DNA of 64,000 bases. It comes from Ostrinia nubilalis. Lineage: Eukaryota; Arthropoda; Insecta; Lepidoptera; Crambidae. Each line of letters opens with the position of its first letter. The first letter of the stretch is position 1. Below are positions 1 through 23,640 of the stretch, one piece after another. The DNA is taken from NCBI RefSeq assembly GCF_963855985.1, contig NC_087097.1, positions 1,893,001-1,957,000 of the forward strand, read 5' to 3'. The notes beneath the pieces were generated by a model. It ran no database searches. It saw only the letters and a program-made list of their open reading frames with translations, and was not told where the DNA came from. The position numbers and the translations under genes are program-made.

Positions 1-346
1 ACAACGGTTAACGAATACAGCACACAGAAAACAAAAGCATTGTATCTACAGCAACAAAGGCAGCGCCCTCCTATTCAACACATAGTTTTCTTATAGGACT
101 CCTTTGCAGCTGAGCGGTGATAATTACATCGACACAACAAGTAATCTGTGCGTCTACGATGGAAAAATACAGTGCACTAAATTAAATTACTAAATCAGAT
201 GTGAGGAGGTCATTTCTACATTACTCTTCAACATCTACAAATTAAACAATTCAATGTCTAGTTCAACTTGCGTAGGCTACATCCAGGTAGTGCTCTACGT
301 CTTGTAAAATAACAGAAAAACAATCTACATAAATACTCTTAATAAC

Positions 347-11765
<11,419 letters not shown>

Positions 11766-11790
11766 GACCGGCGGCGGGGCGCCGCGACGG

Positions 11791-11798
11791 CTTTTATA
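11791..11798 (-). promoter_or_regulatory. TATA box of Mhc
   Basis: TATAAAAG on the minus strand. An initiator-like TCAG with its A at 11765 lies 33 bases downstream, the usual spacing, and a GTAAGT donor follows at 11750-11745. Confidence 0.7.
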
Positions 11799-11830
11799 CT
11801 CGGAACACGACACCATCGCTCGGGATCACC

Positions 11831-11840
11831 CCATTTTAGG
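11831..11840 (-). promoter_or_regulatory. CArG box (SRF-type MADS site) upstream of Mhc
   Basis: CCATTTTAGG matches CC(A/T)6GG exactly and lies about 66-75 bases upstream of the inferred start site. CArG boxes are classic muscle promoter elements in vertebrates; use in an insect Mhc promoter is an inference. Confidence 0.45.
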
Positions 11841-13874
11841 CGGATCCCAGCTTGGGCCACAGTTACGCTTTCAGACGAGTTTCGCTTTCACTTCAGCGGT
11901 AGCGGCCGCCGTCACCAGGCCCGAACGGATTTAAGCGCGGAAACCTTTCAAGCTCCTTCAGTCTGGGCTCGACCACCATGCGAGCCTCTTCTTCACCTCA
12001 AAGCCTTTATGCTACGTTAATGCTCTCTTTTAGATGCCGAGATGAATGTTACTGCGAGGATGTTTACCTCATTTTACCGGTCAAGTACTCGTTTAGATTT
12101 TAACCGATTTAACGATGCTCGTAAATACCGGTCTGTTTATGTAACGATTGATATATCAATGGAAGAATTGATCTGGCTACTGATAGTAATTCTTAAAACG
12201 TCGATAAGGTTAAAACAATGGATATTTCTAATGTTTATGGATGTGAATGTTACTGGAACAGTCAAAGCTTTCAAAGCTTCAGTTAATTGAGTTGCTATAT
12301 TAGCATGTTAGCTAGGTATTAGATGTTCACAGTTTTGTGTATCTTGCACCAGTTTAGCATTATTAATAGCATGCACTTTAGTCAACACTCCATCTAAATT
12401 AGTAGCGTGCTCCATAATAATAAAGTGACTACCTGCACTACAGTAATGTCATATAAATGCTACAGGAATCGCATAGTTTTTCACGGGATTGACACAAATA
12501 TTATTTGTAATGGCCCATTTATTTTGCTATTTAATTAAACTCCGAATGCTAGGGATTTTCTAGATGTCATAACATGTCAAAAGTAACAGAAATTATATGG
12601 TTTCAACACGCAAATATTTTAGATTTCGTTGAATTTGCCGAAGGTAACGTTAATTCTGATGATTTGGTAAATTGAATTTGACTTAAAGATTTTGTTTGAT
12701 GTTATTAGGACATTAAAAATTAATGTGTTAGAGCATAAATTGAAAGTGTGGGTTATCTTTAAATTTTTTGTGCTTAGATTTTTCATTCTCGATCATATCT
12801 CTATCATACGAGATATCTTAATATGACACAAGAAGAGTTATAAACAAATACTTAAGTCTTAATTGTAGTCTTATTGTAGTGTATTAATTCTTCGATTGTG
12901 ATTGGCAGGATGGTAAATAGATTGGGATATTCTTTATGTTTCAGGTTTCAGTTAAACCTACTTTGGTATACAGTTTTCTGCTCTATACAAAACCTTGCGC
13001 TAATTTTTTTTCCTGAATTTGCAGAACCGGAAGATGTGACAAGATCAGTATTGTGATGATATGAATGAAGGTGAAGGCTAACCTTTATACCTTTACTTTT
13101 AACAGTTGTCTTAACCACATTGTATCAAACTGGGATCCGAAATAAGAACTTCCGGATCGAGTGTTGAAGAGAGTATACATTATTCTGTGATGAGAGTCGT
13201 TAATCGATCTCGACAAGAGACTATGCTCTATAGCAATATCAGCATCATGAGGATGTATGATTAAATTGTGATTTGCTACATCATTTTCAAAATAGTTTCT
13301 ACATTTGTTTAATATTCAAATGCACTGAATAGGCGAATAAAAATCGGCCAAATCGATGCTTACTAACACACTGATCCCTGCCCTTAAACTCATCAGTCCT
13401 GTATCTCGTAAAATACCAACTTTATTTATAGAAGCTGGAGCAAAATAAACATGAGTCACCGTATACAGGGTGTTCTTGATTTTGCTACGATTCGTGTAAA
13501 CATAAGTGAAGTTCAAAGAATGTTGTTAATATTAGCTAGGCACCAGCAAAATGAAATACATCGGTTGTTGAAAAGGCATTATATAAATATTTGATTCGAG
13601 TTAAATGTTATTGGGAGCTAGAATTGATATTGAACGTATGACATGTTTGCTGCGATTAAAGAGTGTATTTTACAATTATATTTTTGGAATGTTGTATCTT
13701 GAAAACTTATAATACCCACTAACATTGACACAAAACGTTTTATGCCTAAAGTAAACCTATCCTTAACTGCGACTTGAAATACTAAAGCTGAAATTACAGA
13801 TTTCTCTGTTTTAGCATAAGTTTAAGTAAATTAAGTAACTGCTTAAACTAAGGAGATAATATGACTACGACTTT

Positions 13875-13972
13875 AAGGCGGGGTTGCAACGTAAAAAATC
13901 TGTCAAACTCCATACAAAATCACCGGTTAACGTTATAGTTACAGTTAAAGTTAGGCGTTGCAACTCAGCCTT
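13875..13972 (+). mobile_element. MITE, GGCTGAGTTGCA family (short copy)
   Basis: Ends match the copy at 28513-28632 (TIR AGGCTGAGTTGCACCA) and share the internal CAAACTCCATACAAAA and CACCGGTTA blocks. An internal stretch is missing. Confidence 0.7.
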
Positions 13973-14714
13973 AGGAAGTCTGTAACGACGCGCTATTATT
14001 CTTTGTGAGTCTATTGTTCAGAAAACATGATCGTCCTTTCAGGATGTCCGCATTGCGAAAATATGGAAGCTAAAACTAGGTATGTATTCAATTTCATATT
14101 GATTGATTTTCATTTTCTTAAATATCTACTGTCCTCTAGGTTGTCTAGAAAGAGATTTTTTCCTTTCTTGTCTTGTATGGTGTACTATAAAGTGTGTTCT
14201 ATTTATATATCTTATATTTAGACCATCATACACGAGAAAATCCATGACTGTGTCAGTGTTGATTTTCTGTCTTTTATAATGTACCAAAGACCGTTTTATG
14301 TTTCGAACTCTACACTATGTGACATCGATTAATAGCCAAACTTTATAAACCACTTTCGAAGTGTTTAAAATAAATGCACCTTCATCTCCAGGATGGAGTG
14401 GCGGTTAATATCGTTAATATGCCGAGTACCGTGATTTATACTTCACGGTGGCACTAGAAAATTGATGGCTACGCAACTCTGGGCCGATGAGGTGCGATGC
14501 AACTAAATTGCAGGTGTCGGGAATAAAATGGCGTCTGAGATGTGTCTCTTTGCCAACGATTAATTAGGGGTCGAATTACCAAGACTCTACCACATATAAG
14601 ATTACTTTATTGATTTCCAACATAAATTAATAGAGATTTGTAAAACAATCAAAGTCACGGTCTTTATTTTTATATCGTATCCGAACTTGCCGGTCGTGAC
14701 CAGAACATCCAACA

Positions 14715-16390
14715 AAATAATCATAATAATAATCATTATCATAATATCTTTATTGCTTCATGTGGTACAAACAAGGTATTAAAAATAAAATAGTCCCAGA
14801 ACATGAGCCCTGTGAGGGCATGGCAACATTATACATAATATTAATTAAGCTTAATCTAAATTATTTTAATAAATGTAAGTACAAATTCTAATTAATTTTT
14901 GAGATCATACAATTCTTTCAAAGAGTAAAAACATTTCTTTAGTAACCATTCCTTCAATTCTTTACCAAACAAATTATCATTTTCAATATTCTTTATATTC
15001 GTAGGTATCTTATTAGGGGAGAGTTCGGTATATTGTACCGCCGGGTAAATTGTACCACCCTCATATTTCGTAAAGTATTTATTGAATGTCTGTAATTGCA
15101 ACACTCAGCGATACACAACTAAAATCAATTAATATCGGCCATGTGGTTTTTGCCGTGACAATTAACACGTGTGTTTTATTTTGAAAAGTATTTTTTCATT
15201 GTTTTCAAGTAACTTTTGACAATACATGTTTAGTTTGTAATTTTGTTAAATTGAATCACAGGGTGTTTCTAATATATTATTTAGAAGCGTAAATTAGTGT
15301 GGATTACAATTATTTAAAACATTTTTTGGTATTTATAAGCTATATTTTTTACCGATTTTTTAAAAGCACTATCACCTAGTCGGCTAAATTGTACCACATC
15401 AAGTTGTATGGAACTTTACCAAAGGATTTTGAAATTTTTTTTAGTAAATCATATTTTGTAATTATAATAGCGTAGTTATGTTTGACTAACAATAAATGAA
15501 AGCAAAAGACTGGCAAAGTAGATTAGGTACAAGTGTGCGTTACGATAATTGGAATTACAAAACTTGTACTCAAAATCGTGATAACGTGTAAAACAATATC
15601 GATTGTCTATGTTATTAACTACTGTTCCTTTTCGTTTCCTAATTTGTTAAGAATGTATCGTATAATATTTTGCCATAGTTTTTTTATAGGCTTGAAATTT
15701 ATTGAAATCTAATTTAGTAACCCTGTGGTACAAATTATCGAACCGGTTGGCTAAATTGGACCGAAGCTCTGAACTCGTACTTTGTTGATTTGTGCTAAAT
15801 ATACAACAATCATGTTAATTAATACTTATGAAATAGTAAGTTGAATAATGTATCTTTTATTATATACCACGGACATTAGCAAAAACAAAAGAAAACTATG
15901 TGTAAAATGGGATTGAAAAAAACTGGTCCAAATTAGCGGACTCTCCCTTATATAATTTTATTGACATATGGTAAGTGCCTGAGCTAACTAGATGCAATTT
16001 AGTAAAAGGTTGTACTAGTCTATTTCTGTCTTAAGTTTCTTTCTTGTGAATAAAGCTCTTTTGCTTGGGCATATTCATGGAGATTTTTCCTGAGAAATTT
16101 ACAAATTTCTAATATGTACATTGAGGCAAGTGTAAGAATATTTAGCTTTATGAAGTGAGGTCTGCAACTTTCCCTATCTGTGATGTTAACAATAATTCTA
16201 AGGCATCTCTTTTGCAAAATAAATAACTGACTTACTTCCGTACTGTTACCCCAAAGAATGATCCCGTAATTCAACCAAGCATTAGCGTAGGCATAATAGG
16301 CAATGGTAGCAGTTTTTAAGTCCGTGCATTTTATAATATATATAATATGGTTGTAAGTTGTGAAAAGCCTACTTAACATTATGTTGAAAC
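14715..16390 (-). pseudogene. 5'-truncated CR1-group LINE relic, split by a DNA element
   Basis: The minus strand codes a degraded reverse-transcriptase C-terminus at 16020-16379 (YYAYANAWLNYGIILWGNST) and its continuation at 14896-15012 (LKEWLLKKC). Both align with the C-terminus of the LINE at 45.3-50 kb (YYAYAHSWLSYGIILWGNST). A 932-bp element at 15016-15947 interrupts it. The 3' end at about 14.72 kb carries an ATTATG-type simple repeat tail. It is a dead fragment. Confidence 0.85.
15016..15947. mobile_element. PIF/Harbinger-like non-autonomous element, TTA target duplication
   Basis: 932 bp with inverted ends GGGGAGAGTTCGGTA and TAGCGGACTCTCCC, flanked by TTA at 15013-15015 and 15948-15950. 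Removing the element and one TTA rejoins the interrupted LINE frame as ...KLYNKIPTN, which proves the boundaries. No transposase ORF. A 3-bp TWA duplication is typical of PIF/Harbinger. Confidence 0.75.
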
Positions 16391-18605
16391 TGTTGCTCTA
16401 CAAAAGTAGCTTAGTGTGCATTTATTTATTTGTAAGGCACAGCTATAATAACAGAGAATAACCAAAAAACAAAACATTTGACACCACAACACTTTATTAA
16501 ATAAGTCAGAGCTCCAATTACAGCAAAAACTTAGAGCTTTTCTCTGTACAAAAGCTCAACTTAAGTTTTAAGGCCCCTGATCAGACTTTCTTAGCCAAAG
16601 GTATGACGAGCGTGACTCAATTCAACCGACCGATTGACGTTCTTATTATTTTTGAGAAGGCTAAAATTAGATGTTTATTTTAGGTGATATCAGCCATCAA
16701 CGAATTGGGTCCAAATAAGAATAAAGCGTACGACTTCCTTTGAAACCACACAGCAACGCATCTATCTGTATAGATATTGGGAGTGTCAATGGTGGTGATG
16801 ATGGCCTGTTTACTACTTAAGAAAAAACTAAGGCAATATCACACCTGAAAATATTCCGAACTTATTGAAGGACATCTAACTTACGGGAGGAAGGTCATTC
16901 GCAAATAGACTGTTTGATACTAAGCCCTAATCTTGATTCAGTCTGCCAAACTCATTTAGAATATGGTATTTCTTCAAATCAGTGCAATCTTTGGCGGCCG
17001 ATATGACACATTCGTAGCTGAAGGCGTGTCAGTAAGCTCGCCAGCTTCCGGGTTGTAAAAGCTCGCGGGAAACGTGAGAGACTATCCAAATTAATTGATG
17101 CTTTTAAAAGCTATTGGTTATTCCGCATTTTATTATCTTTTTCATAGGTAATCTAGGTTAGTATATTTAAACAAAGGCAGAGGTAAAAATGAATGTTGCG
17201 ATGAAATACACGATGTTGTAACTTGTATTTTCATTTCATCTTACTTTTCATCGCTCAAATAAAGAGCTGCCAGATTAAAAACTTTTCTCGGAATTCGATA
17301 TACTTACTTAATGTGCTTTTCTGCTTGCGAATAAGTACTTTTTACCCGACTGCGCCAGAAGGAGGGTCATTTAATTTTGCATTGAAAAAACAGTGACCTT
17401 TGTTTCTTAGAATTATTTTCGATCTGAAAGTAGATTTACCGAATCCCCCACACTTGCATTCATATCTCTGGACGGTGGCCAGCGGTCTGGTACCTTCATT
17501 AAGGCCGTATGAAATATGGAATCGGCAATATCGGGCGCTGACGAAGTACATTCAAATCTAGACGTTTAATGGGCGGAGACATCAACGGGTGCGTTTGTAG
17601 TCATTAGTTATTTTGGATGAGATAAACAAGATTGGCTGGTCAGTTGTTGAGTCCAGGCAAATGGAATCTTGGCCTTGACCGGCCATGTTTAATCGCGATC
17701 GTGATATTTTCAGGGGCTTACAGATATATGTTTATTTGACTGTGAATTTTGATTTTGCAAAAAAATGGTAGAGCATCTAAAAATAGATCTTGTTTATCAA
17801 ACATTGCGATATGAAATTATTTCATCTTTGTCCATTAGTTATTTAGAGACTGTCATACTTATTTAAAGTATACTCATCAGAAATCGGAGGAAACCTAGAC
17901 GGGCTACAAAAATTTAAAAACTCCAACATAGGGTGATGTGAGACGCTTCAAGCGTCTTATAAATCTGATCTTATGGATAGAATTGTATTGTTAACCAATA
18001 TTAATAGTTATAGAAGATGACATAATTATTATAAAACTTAACACTCTCTTATGTACATACCTCTCTTATGTAGTTTTTATATTTTGCAGCAAAAATATCG
18101 CTGGCTTGATACAAAGGTGATTTTTTCTCGAGTTCAACGTTTTCCTGAACATTTGCAGCGGTTTGAACTACTTACCTGTATTCCATTGCATTCGATCGAT
18201 TGTTTACGTCTCGCTTCCTCCATCTAGACTGGATGTAATGAATCAGCTCAATATATTTTGAAAGTTTCGTTTTATATTATCCAGACACCTTAGCGAGGAC
18301 GCGATTCTTAAAATAATTGTGCAAAGATGTGCAGTGTTTATTTTATGGTACATGCTTGGAGTTCTTAATATTTGATGGGTTATTTTCAGGGTGTGGCTGA
18401 TGCCTTTTTGCAATAAAATTGACGGGCAACATGTTCCAAAAATGTTATTCATCATCTTAATCGCGCGACTCGTCTATCCGTCACTGCAACACTGTAAAAC
18501 AGTCGTCATAGCAATATAAATTACTGCAGCGATAGATGTCACTCTTAAAATGCAGTTGCAAAAACATAAACACACCTAAAGTGACCTAACTACCTATATT
18601 GTAGT
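16391..18605. other. No gene recognised
   Basis: AT-rich sequence without supported ORFs. A reading frame at 17342-17551 on the minus strand shows no family I recognise. Confidence 0.5.
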
Positions 18606-18780
18606 TCGTGACTAGATCGGTCCACCTAGTGGGAGTCTACGTCTTCCGGCTCGTGGTCGCCACTCGAGAACTTTTCTGCCCCAGCGGCCATCAGGTCTGC
18701 GAGCTATGTGCCCCGCCCACTGCCACTTGATTTTAGAGATTCTGCGGGCTACGTCAGTTACTTTGGATATTGATTGTAGT
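18606..18780 (-). mobile_element. RTE-like LINE fragment (reverse transcriptase C-terminal region)
   Basis: Antisense copy of the block also present at 41035-41210 and 58820-58995. It contains the GTGGCAGTGGGCGGGGCACA-type codons for a KLKWQWAGHI-like segment. No 3' tail present. Confidence 0.7.
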
Positions 18781-19699
18781 AATTTTCAAAATTATTGAAT
18801 GAAAGTAACATTTTATCGATAAGTTGAACTGAGTCATTTCAGAGATTTACATACTGAAGCCTACCCTGAAAATGACTGATATAAGTTCCTTAGATTAAAT
18901 AAAAACTTTTCTGTTTAAAAAATCTAGATAATATTTATATAAATTCTAATACTTTTCATTACAAATTCAGTTTCCAAGACCATCAATATAATAAAACGGC
19001 TGTAACTAAACATTCTCATTGATCGTTATTACAAGCTAATTTGTTGGCTTCGGGCATAATGCAAAAATCCCGTAACGCCTCGCCGCTGCCAAGAATGCCC
19101 GATTGTCGAGTTTACCTCGGCTGGCTATTTCAGACGGAATAAAATTGTTTGTTACCAGTTCACTGGCGTTTTTATAGATCCCGCAGTTTTGAGCTTTGCG
19201 TGTTCTAAAACAAATGAGAAGGCAATAAACAAAAACAGTTTTAATTTTTTTGTGACTTCCTCATCATGTCAGCGTCATAGATTTTGTGCTGTCATAATCA
19301 TATTGGGACAAATTCAATTAAAAAGATTGGATTACTCATAAGAAAAATTTGCCAAACTAAGTGCGTGTCGTGTCGTGCCACGCGCAGTGTAGGGTTCCGT
19401 AGTTGTCCGTCGTTAACACAATATATTTCAGAAGCAAGCAATTACTTTATCTAAAATAACTTTTAATATTTTCTTCTAAGGAATTATTATTAATCAAGAA
19501 TTTTTATAAATACACGAGTTAAATGACTATTACTCTAACTAACTGAACTATCTAAACCGTTATAGTTTTCCTTGAAAGTTCATGAAAAGCAGTATTATTA
19601 TAAATTTTTCTAGATTTTTCAAGCCAACAGTTTAGTTTTTAAAAGGGCGGGGGGACAAATAAAGTTAAATAAAACCCCGTAAAACACAAATCAGCAGAA
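18781..19699. other. Intergenic, includes a GC-richer block
   Basis: Mostly AT-rich. Around 19040-19165 lies a GC-richer, apparently single-copy block. At 19368-19412 a GTGTAGGGTTCCGTAGT motif resembles a dispersed lepidopteran repeat. No gene is seen. Confidence 0.4.
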
Positions 19700-19775
19700 A
19701 GCAGGACCGGTCGTTGTGTAAATCTTTGGGGTCTTTGTCCAGCAGTGGACATCATTTGGCTGAAACTAACGTACG
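19700..19775 (+). mobile_element. RTE-like LINE 3' end fragment (GAAAC-tail type)
   Basis: Contains GTCCAGCAGTGGACATCATT and ends TGGCTGAAACTAACG, the 3' end coding VQQWTSFG-like residues. Confidence 0.65.
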
Positions 19776-20454
19776 AAAACACAAATACGAGTTAGTGGTT
19801 TCCAGTACAAGCTGCCGTCTCTTACTGAGTAATAATTTTGATGTATTGTACAACCCTACGATAGCGAGGTGTGCATGGGAAAATGAAAGCTATTTTACAG
19901 GCAATAGCATCATTTATTGAGATTCAAGCTAAGCTAATAGTTGAACCTAGTTGGGCCTAGGTGGGCATACATTTCCAAGGGGTATATAAAGCCAGGAAAA
20001 AAACAAATGTTAGCGCGAGCTAATGGAGCACAGCGCCATCTGTTATCCCAAATATCAACTATGTTTTACTTACCCATTGTTCTTAGTGGACTTGCTTTTC
20101 ACTTGACACTCAAACTTATACAGAAGATCGGCAGCAGATCCGATGCAGCTGTTCTTGAATGCTTTGTATGTCGCCAAATAACTCCTATTTTTACATGTAA
20201 ATTAAGACAAGGTACAAATCGACTGTCTATTCCCAACTGCAATGTCGCGGGTTCGAATACATGTAGGCTCACTTACTAAGTAAGTATGTTTATTCATTTT
20301 TGTAGTCAGATTGCACAAGATAGTTAGGGCGATAGCACATCAAGCTAAACACGGTAGAGTCTTATCTTGTTTAATACAGGCTATTTAGCAACACTTTACG
20401 TAGAGTAGGTTTAGAGTCCATCTAATTCAAACCCTACGAATTAGTCGGTAGTAG

Positions 20455-20557
20455 AGAGGCTGGATGCAGGCCGCTACCAACCGTGCGATGTGGAAGTCAT
20501 TGAGGGAGGCCTATGTTCAGCAGTGGACGTCCTGTGGCTGAAATGATGATGATGAAG
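20455..20557 (+). mobile_element. RTE-like LINE 3' end fragment with ATG-triplet tail
   Basis: Codes MQAATNRAMWKSLREAYVQQ then WTSCG and a stop, followed by GATGATGATGAA. This is the C-terminus of an RTE-clade reverse transcriptase polyprotein. Confidence 0.8.
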
Positions 20558-20572
20558 TAGTCGACAAATTAG

Positions 20573-20674
20573 AGCCAAAGCACATGATGCGTTGTGGGCT
20601 GTCTGTGCGACGCCGGAGTGGTGTCTCACCTTTGCGGTGTGGCGCGGCGTCGCAACGGATCGTATGCTTTGGCT
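20573..20674. mobile_element. Foldback MITE with AGCCAAAGCA ends
   Basis: 102 bp with inverted AGCCAAAGCA/TGCTTTGGCT and a GC-rich, partly palindromic interior. It directly follows the RTE tail. Confidence 0.6.
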
Positions 20675-21219
20675 TTTACATCTTATTAATTACCTAGGAT
20701 CAAGGATTTCTGCATAGGTTCCATATTTCCAAAATTTTATCAATTCGCGGAATTCTTTACCAATTCTGAAAAACAATAGGTCTTAGCGCCATCTACAGCG
20801 CCGTTAACGAAACAATGTAAGAACAGCTGTTTTGTGTTTGCAGACAAAATAACTTCGATCGAATGAAAGAGACAATCACGCGATCTGCGGAAAAATAGAG
20901 TCGATGGCAACAATAAAACGATAAAAATCTTACAATTATAATTATTATTCACACATTCTTTTGCTTAACAAATTCTTAACCTTATTAAAGTGATGAAAAC
21001 GTTTAAGAAATATGTAAACTTTAAAAGTTTTTAACTTACTCAAGGTGAGTTGAGTTTGCGGCATGAAAATTGATAGTACTATAAAAATTATGAAATTATT
21101 TATATTTTTTTTCTATTCGTTATTTGTTTTACACGAATTTTGTAATATTATTTTTAAAATATCTTACAGAACATGGGCTGTAAGTTTGTAAAAACGGTAT
21201 ACTTTTTTGTGTCTCTCTT

Positions 21220-21326
21220 AGTTGCACCACTTAACTTTAACCGTAACTATAACCGGTGTTTTTTGTTTGGAGTTTGACAGTATTTTGACGTTTGTTAAAG
21301 TTAAAGTAAGATGTTGCAACCCGCCT
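21220..21326 (-). mobile_element. MITE, GGCTGAGTTGCA family
   Basis: Inverted copy with AGTTGCACCAC at one end, GTTGCAACCCGCCT at the other, and the shared ACCGGTGTTTTTTG core. Confidence 0.65.
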
Positions 21327-22161
21327 CCAAATGTATCACAATCTCGCTTCACCGCTAAGCAGCTGAACGCAGTGAGAACGCTATTTCAGCTATGCGCTCC
21401 CTTCGACCTACAATCCTGCATCCTTCCAAAAAGTCGCACAATTACGAAACACACGTGCGACAAGTAGAAAAGCAAAAGGAATCTCGACCCACATCGCGGG
21501 TTTTATTTTTAGATCGGTCGAAATAGCCGGCAGGGCGTGCGCCCGATTTAGACGCATTTGTCCGCTCTGCTGTCGCGACCGGCGCTACCGATCGCTGTAA
21601 TGGACACCAGAACAATGAATTTATTGTTCGCTTAAATTGGGGGTAAACAAGACTATTGGGAAGATGTCACAATACCCAGCTTTGCCCCGTACATATCCTG
21701 TAACATCTTAAACAAAAGACGTTCAGCAGTGACTAAAATTCCAGTGGGCATTTTAGCACTAGTTCCTAATATTCTCCCCAGGCAGCAGTAGGGTTAATAT
21801 CATACTGGGACGTCAGAAATAAGTTTCTAAATAAATAAATATATGTATTTTTCATGATTTTTCAACTTAAATGTATCTGGTTCTGTAAATAGGCCTCGCA
21901 AAACAGCTCTCTGCGATTTGTCGTGAGAATCTAGTTTACAACAGCCACACTCGAGTGCCCATTGTATTCTTGATTCTTACAGGGTTACACATTACGTGTC
22001 CTTCTGCATATTATGGGTAAAATGAATGTTAGGAATGATAATGGAATAATTTAGAATATTATTAGAAACAATAATTTCTTTTGAATTTATTTAATAGCAA
22101 GACATAATTCAGGGTCTATTAATTAACAGCTGTCATCGTTTAAATAAATAAATAAATGTTA
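21327..22161. other. Intergenic, GC-rich block at 21.49-21.60 kb
   Basis: Roughly 115 bases at 21490-21605 are CpG-rich within AT-rich surroundings and are not found elsewhere in the window. No ORF or repeat family seen. Confidence 0.4.
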
Positions 22162-22317
22162 TTAGCATTCATAGCTGGGCACCGTTAATCAAATAGTTAA
22201 CTTCGTTAATCGTTAAACCGTTAATAAAAAAATTAACTTCGTTAAACGTTAAAACGTTACATTTAGCAATATTTAACGCAAGTTAACGTTAATCGTTAAT
22301 CCGTTAACACATGATAA

Positions 22318-22465
22318 TAAAACGAAAAAAATAATTGTATGTAAGGTTCAAATAATTTCGAAAGCTTGTATCGCGCATGGAATTTATTCCTCTTTTTATT
22401 TATGTTTGCGCTACAAACTTTCGAAATTATTTGAACCTTACATACAATTTATTTTTTTCGTTTTA
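22318..22465. mobile_element. Nested 148-bp near-perfect palindrome
   Basis: Arms begin TAAAACGAAAAAAAT and end in CGTTTTA; arms of about 47 bp share GTATGTAAGGTTCAAATAAT. Central loop of about 50 bases. A foldback MITE. Confidence 0.8.
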
Positions 22466-22545
22466 GTAACAACTGCATTTCAGAATAAAAGCTTGTTTTT
22501 AAAAAGTTTTTTATTATTATAACTTTATTTTACACTTTTTAGTAG

Positions 22546-23110
22546 TAGACTAAGAGCTAGTGAACGCCAGACCTACGTCATTTTATAAAAGCTGAAAGTT
22601 TGTCAGCGTATGCTCCCAATATAGGATAAAATGTTGGTGAATCATGAAGTTTGGGTCATCGTGGCTTTGGCAGCTATCCTAAAAAAACTGTCTGTCAAGA
22701 AGTTGGAACTGTCAAAACTGTCTGGCAGATGAGGAAACTACTTCTAATTATTGCCCTAACATTTTATATAAAAATCAGCTTTTATGGTATGACGAAAGCC
22801 TAACTTTTACGGTGGCTTTTTCTGTATATTCAATAGACTGTAATTCTACTTACGTTATACCATAAAATCTGATTTTTATGTATAATATGTATTTGGGCAA
22901 TGATTAGAAGTTGTTTCGAGATCAGTCAGACAGTTTTGACAGTTCCAACAACAGTTTTGACAGTTACAACCTTGCCAGACAATTTTTTTAGCCACGATGA
23001 CCCAATCTTCATAGTCCACCAACATTCTAACCTATATTGGGAGCATACGCTGACAAACTTACAGCTTTTATAAAATGACGTAGGTCTGGCGTTCACCAGC
23101 TCTTAGTCTA
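22546..23110. mobile_element. Nested 565-bp foldback element
   Basis: Ends TAGACTAAGAGCT and AGCTCTTAGTCTA, with arms of about 250 bases that match with scattered differences (for example CAGCGTATGCTCCCAATATA in one arm and its inverse in the other). Target duplication is TA or TAG. Confidence 0.8.
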
Positions 23111-23113
23111 TAG

Positions 23114-23359
23114 CAGTCTTTCCCAAAGTGGGCGATAACGCCCCCTTGTGGGCGCTGCAGGCTTAAAGGGGGGCGGTAAGAGATCCCGGAAAAAAATCGG
23201 GGCATTGTGTAGAGGCTTGGTAGGACATTTGTAATTTCATCTACTTAGGAGGTCTCTTAGACACCGACTGAGCATTTGACTCTTGAAAATTTAATGGGGG
23301 CGCTCAAAAGAATTTATTCTCAAAGTGGGCAGTAGACAAAATAAGTTTGGGAAACACTG
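23114..23359. mobile_element. Nested hAT-type MITE
   Basis: 246 bp from CAGTCTTTCCCAAAGTGGGC to GTTTGGGAAACACTG, the ends typical of Charlie-like hAT elements. Flanks GTCTATAG and GTCTAAGT agree only in their first five bases, so the 8-bp duplication is imperfect. Confidence 0.65.
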
Positions 23360-23407
23360 GTCTAAGTATCTCAATCTCAGAGCCTTGGTTCAATTGCAAT
23401 ACAATTT

Positions 23408-23640
23408 AGCACCAAAGTGCTCGAAAAGACAAATCCACCAAACCCAAACTTGATAAGTTTCCACCATTTCGTTTAGGAATTCCTATGGCCACCTCCTGAC
23501 TCCATCATCAGGACCCTGGACATCATCTAGTACTAAAGTGTTTGAAAAGACAAATCCAACGAACCCAAATTCGATACGATTCCGCCGTTTCATTTAGGAG
23601 TTCCTATGGCCACCTCCTGGCTCCATCATCAGACCAGCTC
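23408..23640. repeat. Two tandem copies of a ~122-bp unit
   Basis: Units start at CACCAAAGTGCTCGAAAAGA and TACTAAAGTGTTTGAAAAGA and both contain CCTATGGCCACCTCCTG. The following CCAAATTTCAGCTCAATCGG looks like the 3' end of a dispersed retroelement. Confidence 0.7.

Larger units (their letters stand above)
11766..13874. other. Mhc upstream region, no gene recognised
   Basis: After the Mhc promoter the sequence is AT-rich with no coding potential I can support. Near 13463 a TACAGGGTGTTC start resembles the TIR of the element at 62911. Confidence 0.6.

Noticed and set aside
17342..17551. Minus-strand 69-codon frame with several Cys
   Set aside because: No family recognised and no splice or promoter context; too short to call.
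20205..20280. tRNA-like B box (GGTTCGAATAC)
   Set aside because: No A box at proper distance and no cloverleaf; at most a SINE remnant.
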